From Streptomyces goshikiensis (GTDB lineage Bacteria; Actinomycetota; Actinomycetes; Streptomycetales; Streptomycetaceae), in contig NZ_BMVE01000014.1 of the NCBI RefSeq assembly GCF_014650555.1, positions 62,001 through 126,000 of the forward strand: a stretch of DNA of 64,000 bases, read 5' to 3'. Shown piece after piece: positions 49,702-57,570 of the stretch. The position numbers were made by a program, and so were the translations under genes. The stretch's first letter is position 1, and each line of letters begins with the position of its first letter. The notes under the pieces are model-generated. The model saw only the letters and a list, made by a program, of their open reading frames with translations. It ran no database searches and was not told the origin of the DNA.

Positions 49702-50512
49702 CGTTCACACCCCCTGCCGTCACGGTGCCGGGCGGGGGCGGGGCGAGACGCGAGCGGCGGATTGCCACCAGCTCCTGCACCCGCACCGCAGCCGACCGTG
49801 CCGCCCTCATCAGCTCCCCCGATTCGAACCGTCGCGGGGGCTCCGCCCCGTCCGACAGCACCTTGGCGTCCTTGGGCCGCCACGGCAGGACAGCCGTCAC
49901 CGGCACCTCCAACCGCTTGCGAACCTCATCCTTGGAGTACGGGCCCTCGTCCACGAGCAGCACGCCGACCTCTCCGGCGCCGCCCACCACTTCTCGCAGT
50001 GCTTTCAGGCGTAAATCGGCGCTCTGCAGTCCGCGCAGCGTGTTGCGGGCGACCACGACCACGGCGTCGGCGCGCTGTGCCAGCACGGCGGAGCTGCCGA
50101 CGGCGCCACGGCGGCCGAGGTCCACCAAGACGTCGTGCCCGTGCTCCTCGATCCCTGAGAACAGCGAGGCCAGGGGCTTCCACACGTGTTCCATCGCGGA
50201 GGCGTGCGTGGGGTCGTAGAGACCGGGCAGGACCAGCCGGTCGCGGGTCCCGGCATCGGTGATGTCCACCAGCTGCCGCCAGAAGGCCTCACCCAACTGC
50301 CCTTGACGGCCTGCGACGGCGAGATGCCGCAATCCGTGCGTGTTGCCGAGCGTGCCCTGGAGGGCTCCCGGGAGGATCGCCCCGCCGTCCGGGTCCGCCT
50401 CGGCAAGCACCACACGATGCCCCTCCGGCAGCGGCCACGTCATCAGCAGCGCCATCGCCACAGTGGTGGCCCCCGGCGCACCCAGCCCGCCCGCGATCGC
50501 GACGACAGCCAT
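49691..50512 (-). CDS. CpaE/TadZ-like MinD-type ATPase
   Basis: 273 aa. Deviant Walker A near the start (VVAIAGGLGAPGATTVAMAL), Walker A' VVLAEADPDGGAILPGALQG (~34-53), Walker B-like VLVDLGRRGAVGSSAVLAQR (~126-145). These match TadZ/CpaE pilus-localising ATPases and the septum-site Rv3660c group. It places the pilus machine in the cell. Its start overlaps the CpaB stop by one base, and its end overlaps tadA. The canonical GKGGxGKT Lys is replaced: GLGAPGATT, as in other streptomycete members. Confidence 0.82.
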   Translation of the reverse strand: MAVVAIAGGLGAPGATTVAMALLMTWPLPEGHRVVLAEADPDGGAILPGALQGTLGNTHGLRHLAVAGRQGQLGEAFWRQLVDITDAGTRDRLVLPGLYDPTHASAMEHVWKPLASLFSGIEEHGHDVLVDLGRRGAVGSSAVLAQRADAVVVVARNTLRGLQSADLRLKALREVVGGAGEVGVLLVDEGPYSKDEVRKRLEVPVTAVLPWRPKDAKVLSDGAEPPRRFESGELMRAARSAAVRVQELVAIRRSRLAPPPPGTVTAGGVNGAR

Positions 50513-51228
50513 CAGCCCTCCCGCGCGGCGAGAATCAACGCCACCGCACCCGTCGCCACCCGCGAGGCAAGCGCCGGGCCGTCACTCGCAGGCACGGCCA
50601 CATCCACGACCACAACCCCGGTGGCGGGAGCCGGCAGCCCCACCGCAACCACGGTGGCCGCGAGTGTCTTGGGCGCTGCCCCCGCAGCCCCCTCGACAGG
50701 CTTCCCGCCCCCGGCCTGGGCCGCGTCCGGGGTGGATACGATCAATACCTGCTGACCGGAAGTCAGCCGGCTCGCCGGAAGCTGCGACGGCTTGAGCGCC
50801 ACCCCCACCAACTGCTCACCCGGCTTGACCAGGGACACAGCAGTGACCTGCGAGGGGGACAGCAGCGTCCCCGCCTTCAAAGCCACTGCGGCCCGCTGCC
50901 CGACCGTGCCCGATTTCTTCCCCACCGGCAGCGCCTTGACCGCCGGATCCAGAGCGAGGGAAGCCGTGGTCAGGTCCGCCTCGGTGATCGGCGCGCCGAC
51001 CTGCACGTCCCGGGCCACCACCAGCACGGCCGTCCGCTGCCCCGACGCGGTGAACAACAGGGCTCCCGATAAGCCTCCGGCAGCGATCAGGGCGACGGAC
51101 AGGGCGATCAGCCCCGGACGGCGCCGGCGCTGCCGCAGGACCCGCGGCGCGGCCGCCGACCCCTCGGCAGGACCGGCGGGCGGCGGGACGGAAGCCTGAC
51201 CCGGCACGGCCGGGGTGGTGGTGCTCAC
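50512..51228 (-). CDS. CpaB/RcpC-like SAF-domain protein
   Basis: 238 aa. Pro/Ala-rich cytoplasmic start, one helix at ~38-60 (RRRPGLIALSVALIAAGGLS), then the SAF domain AVLVVARDVQVGAPITEADL (~67-86) and RAAVALKAGTLLSPSQVTAV (~110-129), followed by the RcpC-like QQVLIVSTPDA strand region. CpaB/RcpC proteins are exported and link the Tad machine to the wall or modify the pilin. First gene of the tight tad gene chain after a 52-bp gap from the 295-aa secreted protein. Confidence 0.85.
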   Translation of the reverse strand: MSTTTPAVPGQASVPPPAGPAEGSAAAPRVLRQRRRRPGLIALSVALIAAGGLSGALLFTASGQRTAVLVVARDVQVGAPITEADLTTASLALDPAVKALPVGKKSGTVGQRAAVALKAGTLLSPSQVTAVSLVKPGEQLVGVALKPSQLPASRLTSGQQVLIVSTPDAAQAGGGKPVEGAAGAAPKTLAATVVAVGLPAPATGVVVVDVAVPASDGPALASRVATGAVALILAAREG

Positions 51229-51280
51229 GTGCTGTGCCTCCTGAAAGAGGAAAAGGAAGTTTGTACGGTCGCTTGGGTCG

Positions 51281-52168
51281 TTACTGGCCGACGACCTGGA
51301 GTTCTCCGACTGACACGGTGAAGGGGGACTGGCGGACCTCGGTCAGTTGCCCGGTCTGTCCGCCGCCGGTAACCGCCCAGTTGACCGTCCACGTGGTCGT
51401 CGCGGTGCCCTGGTACTTATTGGCTGGTTGGTGGGCCGACGGTGTGCGGTAGACGTGGCCACAATCCGGAGAGGGCGACATGCCCCGAGCGGCCGAGTAG
51501 GCGGTGCCTGGACCAGTGCAGGTCACGGTGGAGCCGTCGCCCATGCGCCAACTGATGGACGACACCTGGGCCGTGGCGCTGACGGTGATACCGCCTGCCG
51601 AAGCGGAAGCCGTGTTCGGGCCCCACGTTGTCGGGCTCGGAGTCACCCACAGCCACATGGGTACCCCTACCGTGTACGTGCCCTCAGGTCTCGGGCTGGC
51701 GACCGCAGGGCCCGTCAAGAGCATGCTGTCCACGGCCTGCTGCGCCAGCACTGCCGGGGCGATGGTCACTTCGTCGGGGGTGGCGGCCCATACGGTCGTG
51801 ACAACGAAGTAGCCTGCCTCCTTCTCGTCGACCCATTCGCATTCCTGGAGGTAGACAGCGCCGTCGCCGGGCTCATGGCCCTCCCACTCTGGACTGCCCG
51901 CCGGCGGCTGAGGGTTCTTGAGGGCTTTGGTGCAGCGCCAGTGATCGCGCTCGTTCTCGGCCCCGGATCCCGGCTTGGGCGCAGGCGGCTGCGACGACCT
52001 TTTATCTTGGTCACCGCCTCCCGATTCCTCCCCAGGCTTCTTCACGCACAAGGTGATGTATTTGGTGCGTCCTTTGCAGACGCCGTCGTCTGCCGCAGCG
52101 GGGCTTGCGAAGCCGAGTGATGCAGTGACGGACAGGAAGACGGCCCAAGCCGTGGTTTGTCTCAGCAT
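51281..52168 (-). CDS. Secreted protein of the tad/transfer locus, 295 aa
   Basis: Sec signal peptide (MLRQTTAWAVFLSVTASLGF, cleavage after ASPAAA at ~26), then a Cys-containing acidic/Pro-rich segment (GVCKGRTKYITLCVKKPGEE; RCTKALKNPQ; LQECEWVDE), and a C-terminal beta-sandwich-like region with VSSISWRMGDGSTVTCTGPG and TWTVNWAVTGGGQTG, resembling PKD-type folds. Homologous proteins next to tad genes in streptomycetes are often misnamed ATP/GTP-binding. Probably surface-located and pilus-related. Start overlaps the end of the lipoprotein gene by 7 bp. Confidence 0.75.
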   Translation of the reverse strand: MLRQTTAWAVFLSVTASLGFASPAAADDGVCKGRTKYITLCVKKPGEESGGGDQDKRSSQPPAPKPGSGAENERDHWRCTKALKNPQPPAGSPEWEGHEPGDGAVYLQECEWVDEKEAGYFVVTTVWAATPDEVTIAPAVLAQQAVDSMLLTGPAVASPRPEGTYTVGVPMWLWVTPSPTTWGPNTASASAGGITVSATAQVSSISWRMGDGSTVTCTGPGTAYSAARGMSPSPDCGHVYRTPSAHQPANKYQGTATTTWTVNWAVTGGGQTGQLTEVRQSPFTVSVGELQVVGQ

Positions 52169-52755
52169 GTACGGTCACCGTTCGGCGTCATCGCGACCAC
52201 CATCCACCGCCCAGACCACTGTTCCACCTCGGCCACTGCCACATAGCGCATGGGCTGCCCGGACGGTGAGAGCTCCTCCTTCCCAGACGATCGGTTGACT
52301 GTCCGCCAGGTTGAGATGTCCAGACAGTCGGTGACCGTAGCCCCAGGATGCTCGCCGGACATCTGCAACGACGTCACTTCCGCTCGGTGGCCGGGTGCAC
52401 CCTGCATGGCGAGTCCGGCCTTTTGCAGATTGGTGACATCAGTGAGGGCTTCGTCCAACGCCTTGTTGGCCGCGTACTTCACCAGTTGGGTGCCCTTGTC
52501 CGAACCGGCCGCGTATGCCTTTACAGACTCGGCCCAGAAGCCGGTGTAGGCGGCCAGAATCTCGGCCTTCTCGGCTGCCCGAGGGTCGGCGGAGAGGGCG
52601 GTGGAAGCGCTCGGACTCGGGGGTGCAGGTGCGGGGTTTACCGTCTTTCCCTCTTTGGAGCAGCCGGTGAGCAGGGCTGTGGCCGTGAGCACTGCAGCGG
52701 TGGTGGCGGTGAGGATCCGGCGGTGTACGGCGGATCCAGTACGGCGTGTGCTCAC
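52162..52755 (-). CDS. Lipoprotein, 197 aa
   Basis: Signal with lipobox: basic start, hydrophobic TATTAAVLTATALLTGC giving lipid-modified Cys at ~32. Mature part begins Pro/Ser-rich, then an NTF2/Mce-type helix-rich region (KAEILAAYTGFWAESVKAYA at ~63-82; KYAANKALDEALTDVTNLQK) and strand-rich C-terminus (VAVAEVEQWSGRWMVVAMTP). It lacks any enzyme motif; similar small lipoproteins precede the secreted protein in related loci. Promoter-proximal gene of the tad-type operon. Confidence 0.82.
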   Translation of the reverse strand: MSTRRTGSAVHRRILTATTAAVLTATALLTGCSKEGKTVNPAPAPPSPSASTALSADPRAAEKAEILAAYTGFWAESVKAYAAGSDKGTQLVKYAANKALDEALTDVTNLQKAGLAMQGAPGHRAEVTSLQMSGEHPGATVTDCLDISTWRTVNRSSGKEELSPSGQPMRYVAVAEVEQWSGRWMVVAMTPNGDRTC

Positions 52756-53131
52756 GTTGGTCTCCCCGGTTGTCGCCTGGCCGCGGTGGTCACGGGTTAC
52801 CTCACCCCGGCGCGTGAAATCGCTGCTGCAACGGGTTGAGTCGCAGCGGCGTGTGTATTGGGCACCCTACGACGTCACTCCGATACGTCCTATGGGGTTT
52901 CGTGGGGTGCAACTGTGCGGTCGTCGTGGTTTAGAAGTAAATACCTTCAACGTCAGCGCAGTTAATCCCCTTTCGATTGGCGTGTCGCCCCAGCGCATGG
53001 GACGGTTTCGGTGTCTTTTAGCCCGCCGGTGACTGCTGGCTCAAAGTGGATGTCGTGGCTCATTCTTTGCGTATGTGATGGCGTGGATTGTTGTCGGAGG
53101 AACGGGTGACGATGTCTTCCATCCTTGACGC
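52756..53131. promoter_or_regulatory. Upstream region of the tad-type operon
   Basis: 380 bp without gene. A distinctly AT-richer patch lies at 52928-52980 (TTTAGAAGTAAATACC and TTAATCCCC). Read on the minus strand, CTGACG and TAAACC are 17 bp apart there, a weak -35/-10 match about 180 bp upstream of the lipoprotein start. Nearest candidate promoter for the ten-gene run; not strong evidence. Confidence 0.35.
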
Positions 53132-53165
53132 CGACTGTCACCGGTTCACTCACCGGTGACAGTCG
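53132..53165. terminator. Large palindrome at the end of the transfer operon
   Basis: CGACTGTCACCGGT (53132-53145), 6-nt loop, ACCGGTGACAGTCG (53152-53165): a perfect 14-bp inverted repeat ~200 bp after the stop of the replication-relaxation gene (53367) and ~380 bp before the lipoprotein start. Best read as terminator of the upstream run and insulation of the downstream one; an operator is also possible given the dyad. Confidence 0.75.
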
Positions 53166-53366
53166 CGGAGGTCACGGTCAAGCCCCGCAACACGCGGGGG
53201 TGCGGGTACGTTGAGGTGATCGGGATGTGATCGCAGGTGCCGGTGAGGCCGGCTTTGCTGAAATCCCAGTCGGCGATCTACTCCATGCCCTTGACGTGCT
53301 CGTCCTGGCACCTGCGGCCAGTCGGCGGCAGTCCTCTTCGGAGAGGTCGGGCGCGTCGCCGCGGGC

Positions 53367-54284
53367 TTACAGCTGCGTCCACGGCTTGGGGTCGGCGGGG
53401 CCGGCGAGTGGTGTCCAGACGGGTGCTGAGGGGTTGGCTGTCTCGATGTCTTCCAGGACGGCGGCGCCGAGGGGGACATGGGTCGCGAAGCGGGCGACGA
53501 GTTCGTGGTCCGCTGTCATGTGGCGCAGGTCCTGGATCCGCCGGGTCAGGGAGGGGCGTGAGTCTCCGGTGAGGATGAACAGGATGCGGGGGAAGCGGGG
53601 GTAGAACCGCTGCCAGGCGAGCATGGCGCCTTGGTCGGCGACGGTGTTGCGGCGTCCGGCCGGCTGGGGGGTGTAGTCGTGGAAGCGGGCGTAGGAGATC
53701 AGTTTCCGGGCCAGTCGTTCGCTGCTCATGGTGGCCCGGTCGACCTCGACGAACGCTCGGTACTGGCGGCGGCGAGGGCTGGTGGCGGTGTAGTGGAACA
53801 CGGCGTCGGCGATCACCTGTTCCTCGCCCCCGGTGTCGGGCAGGCGGTGGGCGGTCTCCGGCACCCAGTCCAGCGCCCCGTATTCGTCACCGCGGGTGCG
53901 TGCGTCGGTGAGGAACGCGAGGTGGGCGCGGACGCCGGTCAGGGTGTGGGCGGCGCGCATGGATGCTGCGGCGTTGGTGAGGACGGCGGGGGCGCGGCCG
54001 CGGAGCTCGGGCCAGTCCCGGACGGTTTGCGCGCCGGCGGGGGTGAGGAAGTGCGCCTGGAGGAATTTGCCCCCTCCGAGTACGGTGTGGGCGATCAGCC
54101 CTTCGGCCCGCAGCGGCGCCAGCACTTTGTAGATCTTCCGTGGGGGGATGTCGGGGGCGAGCATCTGGTGGAGCTGGGTGCTGGTGACCAAGCGGTGCTG
54201 CGCGATGAGGGCGAGGGCCTGGTGGGCGCGGGTATCACCGGTCGGCGGGTGGCCGACGGTATCGGTGGCGGTAGCGGTGGTCAT
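53367..54284 (-). CDS. Replication-relaxation family protein
   Basis: 305 aa. Winged helix near the start (HQALALIAQHRLVTSTQLHQ; IPPRKIYKVLAPLRAEGLIA), then the family core LTGVRAHLAFLTDARTRG, the acidic YRAFVEVDRATMSSERLARK L (~180-200) where E and D resemble the nuclease-like PD-(D/E)xK core, and FYPRFPRILFILTGDS near ~237. Members (PF13814) are common on actinobacterial plasmids and integrative elements, next to coupling proteins; a role in replication or DNA processing for transfer is supposed. Start overlaps the coupling-protein stop as ATGA. With no classical relaxase in view it is a candidate DNA-processing partner. Confidence 0.85.
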   Translation of the reverse strand: MTTATATDTVGHPPTGDTRAHQALALIAQHRLVTSTQLHQMLAPDIPPRKIYKVLAPLRAEGLIAHTVLGGGKFLQAHFLTPAGAQTVRDWPELRGRAPAVLTNAAASMRAAHTLTGVRAHLAFLTDARTRGDEYGALDWVPETAHRLPDTGGEEQVIADAVFHYTATSPRRRQYRAFVEVDRATMSSERLARKLISYARFHDYTPQPAGRRNTVADQGAMLAWQRFYPRFPRILFILTGDSRPSLTRRIQDLRHMTADHELVARFATHVPLGAAVLEDIETANPSAPVWTPLAGPADPKPWTQL

Positions 54285-56944
54285 GCGTACTGCTCCTGGG
54301 TGTCGTCGGTGCCGCCAGCGGTTGCTGCTGCGGTGGGGAGGGTGGTGAGGAAGGCGCGGACGGTCTCGGTCTGGGCGAGGGCCTGGGTGGTGAGTTCGTT
54401 CAGGGGGCGGGCACCGGTGTTGGCGTGGGCGGCGTGCAGCAGGGCCCCGGTACGACGGGGACGGGCGAGGCGTCTGAAGACTTCGGCGAGGGCGGGGCCG
54501 CGTACCAGCAGCGGCCCGATCCGTTTGCCGGCCACGGTGAAAGAGGCGTAGTGCCACCACCGTTCCAGTTCGGCAGCGTCGGCGACGGTGACTTTGCCGC
54601 CCCACTCACCGGTGATCTGCGCGATGGCATCCGCGGACCCGGCCGTGGTGGACAGACAGGATGCGTTCTGCAGGAGCGCGGTGCGGGTGCTGCCGGAGAG
54701 GCGGTGCAGGAGCTGCGTCATCCCGTGGAGTCGGCACCCGAACTTCCGCAGTTGTTCGGTGATCTCGGCCAGCACCGTGGACGCGGCTCCGTCCAGGGAG
54801 ATCAGCTCGTCCAGGTAGAAGCGGAAAGAACTGCGGTCACGCGCGGGCAGGTCCCTGCGGGACAGGCCCGCGCGCAGGAAGTCCCGGACCATGAGAGACA
54901 CCAGCAGCCGGCCCGTGGGCCCGGTCCCGGGCGGGCAGATCCACACCACGTGCCTCTCGTCCATCGCCCGCCGGATGTCGTAGCCGCTGAGCGGGCACCC
55001 CAGGAAGGCCCGGATTACGGGGGAAGCGGCGAGGCGGTCGAGCGGATTGAGGACGGTCAGCAAGGCGTCCTTGGGGATGTCGGGGAAGCTGGTGGCCCAC
55101 CAGCGGCGCGCCTCGTCATCCATCGCCCTCAGGACCAGCTGCCGGAATGACGGTTCAGTCAGCAGCGGCCGGATCTGGAACAGCGTCGCCTGCCGCTCGC
55201 CGGCCCCCGCCCGGGCGCCCGTCCTGGCTCCGACCCGGGCTCCCGTCCTGGCCCCGGTCGAGGCCGTGGTGTTGACGGCGGAGGTGTTGACGGCGATGAG
55301 CGCTTCGACGGCTTTGGTGAGGATGGTCAGTGCACGTGGTGCGGTGACATCGCCCCAGCCGAGGGCGGCAGCGATCGCGTCGACGACGGCTGCGGTTACC
55401 TCGTACGGCCGCTGCCCGCCGGTCATGTCGAGTGGGTTCCAGCAGGCCAGCATCGCGTTCGTGTCGCGAATGGTGAGGTCGAACAGGTGGATCCGGTCCA
55501 TGATTTCGTCGTGGGCGAGGTAGGGAGCCACCTCGGTGAAGGAGTCGCCGTGCGGGTCGACGAAAGCGAGGCCGCGCCCGTTGTGGGCGCTGGCCACGGC
55601 CTGGACCTGAGCCCGCATGGTCTTGCCCCATCCGGCCTTGCCGGACTGGACCTCGAACAGGGTGTCGTCCTCGTGGGTGGCGAGCAGCCGCTCGCGACCG
55701 TCGGGCCCCTGGTACCAGCCCTGCGGCAGCAGGTCCTTGCCCGGCTCGTACGTGGGCATCTGCGCCTCGATCACCGGCACCCGCGCCGCCGCCGTCGGAG
55801 GTTTCAGCAGGCCGGCCAGCTCATCGATGCGGGCCCAGTCCCCGACGGCGGGCCGCATCAGGCCTGTCGCCCACCGGGCGTCGAACCGCGGCCGCCACGG
55901 CCACCGGTCGGGCCCGATCCGCCACGGCCCGATCGACACGCCCTGCGCCCCGATCCGGGAGACACCCGCGTATACGTCCATGCTGGCGTTGAGGAGCGCG
56001 AGGAGCTGTTCGGCGCGGCCTTCGGTGTCGGAGGCGCAGCGCACCAGAATCTGCACGCGCATCAGGCCCGCGCTCTCGGCGAGCTTGCCCAGCACACGGT
56101 CACGGTTGACCTGCCTTGGGCGCGGCGGCATCACGATGGGGGAGCGGCCGGTCCCCTTCCACGTCGCCGGGTCCAGCAGCCGGCCAACGGCCGCGGGCAG
56201 GCTGCTCGTGGACTGGGTGCCAAGCCACCGCGCCTCGCGGACGGCTTCGCGGCGGGCTTCGGTACGGGCCTGTGCCACGACCTGCTGGCGGCGCAGGGCC
56301 AGCTGCCAGCGCGGGGCGGGGGAGAGGTCGACGCACACCTCGGCGAGGTCGCCGAGGTCGGCGCGGATCCCGGCGACGGCGTCGACCAGCGGCTGCAAAG
56401 GATCGGGCTCCAAAGGCACCTCGCGCAGCTTCGAGCCGGGCTTCCCGCGCAGGGTCAGAACGGCCCGCACCACGTGGGTGCGCTTCTTGTCCGCAACCGG
56501 GGTGGCCCGGCTGACGGTGACGCGAGGACCGAAGGGGGACCGGTGCAGGAGCGCGCGGGCGGAGGCGGGAGCCTCGATCCGGTAGGCGAGGGGCCGACTG
56601 CCGTCGGCGCGCAGCCGCACCCGCAGCGTGCGGGCTCGCCGAGGTGTCCACCACGGTCCCGACCCGGCGGCGCGAATCAGCTGCATGCCGTGGCGCCAGA
56701 TCTCCTCGTCCCCCGGCGAGAACTGGCCGGACGGCACCAGCTCGACACAGGTGCGCTCGGCGAGGGCCTTCGCGGCGAGGCGCTGCTGCAGCATCTGCCA
56801 CCCAGCGGCGAGAGCGGCCGCGATGATCGCCAGCCACCACAGGTTCGCCCATGTCCATAGGCCCGCCGCCCACAGGGCGGCGAGGACGTCACCGACCGCG
56901 CCGAGAGTTCCGGCCGCGGACATCGTCAGAGCGTCTGCTTCCAT
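54281..56944 (-). CDS. VirD4/TraD-like coupling ATPase
   Basis: 887 aa. Two helices at ~15-55 (LAALWAAGLWTWANLWWLAI IAAALAAGW), a long N-terminal region, then the motor domain: VQSGKAGWGKTMRAQVQAVA with degenerate Walker A near ~435, FVDPHGDSFTEVAPYLAHDE (~457), and Walker B FRFYLDELISLDGAASTVLA near ~710, followed by Q-x-x-R-K-F-G-C-R motif. Coupling proteins of this type bring substrate DNA or proteins to the type IV channel. A TGAR-TGAR low-complexity insert (~555-575) is unusual. N-terminal 27 codons of the longer open frame are ignored. Confidence 0.85.
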   Translation of the reverse strand: MEADALTMSAAGTLGAVGDVLAALWAAGLWTWANLWWLAIIAAALAAGWQMLQQRLAAKALAERTCVELVPSGQFSPGDEEIWRHGMQLIRAAGSGPWWTPRRARTLRVRLRADGSRPLAYRIEAPASARALLHRSPFGPRVTVSRATPVADKKRTHVVRAVLTLRGKPGSKLREVPLEPDPLQPLVDAVAGIRADLGDLAEVCVDLSPAPRWQLALRRQQVVAQARTEARREAVREARWLGTQSTSSLPAAVGRLLDPATWKGTGRSPIVMPPRPRQVNRDRVLGKLAESAGLMRVQILVRCASDTEGRAEQLLALLNASMDVYAGVSRIGAQGVSIGPWRIGPDRWPWRPRFDARWATGLMRPAVGDWARIDELAGLLKPPTAAARVPVIEAQMPTYEPGKDLLPQGWYQGPDGRERLLATHEDDTLFEVQSGKAGWGKTMRAQVQAVASAHNGRGLAFVDPHGDSFTEVAPYLAHDEIMDRIHLFDLTIRDTNAMLACWNPLDMTGGQRPYEVTAAVVDAIAAALGWGDVTAPRALTILTKAVEALIAVNTSAVNTTASTGARTGARVGARTGARAGAGERQATLFQIRPLLTEPSFRQLVLRAMDDEARRWWATSFPDIPKDALLTVLNPLDRLAASPVIRAFLGCPLSGYDIRRAMDERHVVWICPPGTGPTGRLLVSLMVRDFLRAGLSRRDLPARDRSSFRFYLDELISLDGAASTVLAEITEQLRKFGCRLHGMTQLLHRLSGSTRTALLQNASCLSTTAGSADAIAQITGEWGGKVTVADAAELERWWHYASFTVAGKRIGPLLVRGPALAEVFRRLARPRRTGALLHAAHANTGARPLNELTTQALAQTETVRAFLTTLPTAAATAGGTDDTQEQYA
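55199..55275 (-). repeat. Tandem repeat in the coupling-protein gene
   Basis: On the minus strand the segment encodes TGARTGARVGARTGARAGAG, i.e. five imperfect 12-bp units of the type ACCGGGGCCAGG. The repeat falls between the Walker A and Walker B halves and is preceded by SAVNTTAS. Unit length keeps frame. Confidence 0.8.
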
Positions 56945-57570
56945 GATCCGTCTCCGTTCTGGGTGAAGTGGACAGTGCCGGGGCGGCCATCCAGGAAGGT
57001 CCCGGCCGGGTCGGCCCCTGCCCACACCAGCCGCACCACCGCACGGCCAGGCCCGCCGTCGTCAGCGGTGGTGTCACGGCGGGCGGTCACCGCCTGGATC
57101 CGCACCCGCGTATACCGGGCCGTCTCGGCCAGCCACGCGGCACGCCCCTGCCGCAACAGCAGCGCCTCGTCAGCAGGGGGCAGGTCTGACGGGCTGGCTT
57201 TGTCCATGACCTGCTGGATAAGGGGGTCGGCGGCCTCGCCGGATCCCGGGTGCGGCAACTCCGAAGGGCCGGCCGCCATATTGGCCGGCGAAGACATCAC
57301 CGAGGGTGCGGCCGCTGTGGCGGTGGTACTCGCCGAGGTGCTCCTGGCCCGGCCGGGTGGCGATACCGACGCCGGGGTGCCGGTGGCGTCCGGTGCCGCC
57401 CGGGCGCCAGCCATGACCGGAGCGCTGGTTGTCCGTACGGCCGCCGGGGCCGGCCGGGCCGTCGGCTTCTTATCCTGCGGCTGTGTGCTGAGGTGCAGTA
57501 GTAAGGTCCCGGCGCAGGCCAGGGCGGTGGCGGCGGCGAGCAGGCCGCCTCCGCTCCTCGGGGTGCTCAC
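56926..57570 (-). CDS. Secreted or anchored transfer accessory protein, 214 aa
   Basis: N-terminal hydrophobic helix at ~8-27 (GLLAAATALACAGTLLLHLS), a long Ala/Ser/Thr/Pro linker to ~105, then a compact domain ADPLIQQVMDKASPSDLPPA, RQGRAAWLAETARYTRVRIQ and RAVVRLVWAGADPAGTFLDG to the end. The layout (single TM, linker, NTF2-like domain) resembles TcpC/VirB8-type accessory factors of Gram-positive T4SS, but homology is not certain. Overlaps the coupling-protein start by 19 bp and the wall hydrolase stop. Confidence 0.7.
   Translation of the reverse strand: MSTPRSGGGLLAAATALACAGTLLLHLSTQPQDKKPTARPAPAAVRTTSAPVMAGARAAPDATGTPASVSPPGRARSTSASTTATAAAPSVMSSPANMAAGPSELPHPGSGEAADPLIQQVMDKASPSDLPPADEALLLRQGRAAWLAETARYTRVRIQAVTARRDTTADDGGPGRAVVRLVWAGADPAGTFLDGRPGTVHFTQNGDGSWKQTL

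Noticed and set aside
56945-57025. 27-residue N-terminal extension of the coupling protein
   Set aside because: Overlaps the coding end of the preceding gene and is Arg/Pro-rich; ATG 56944 places the membrane helix at the usual distance from the start.
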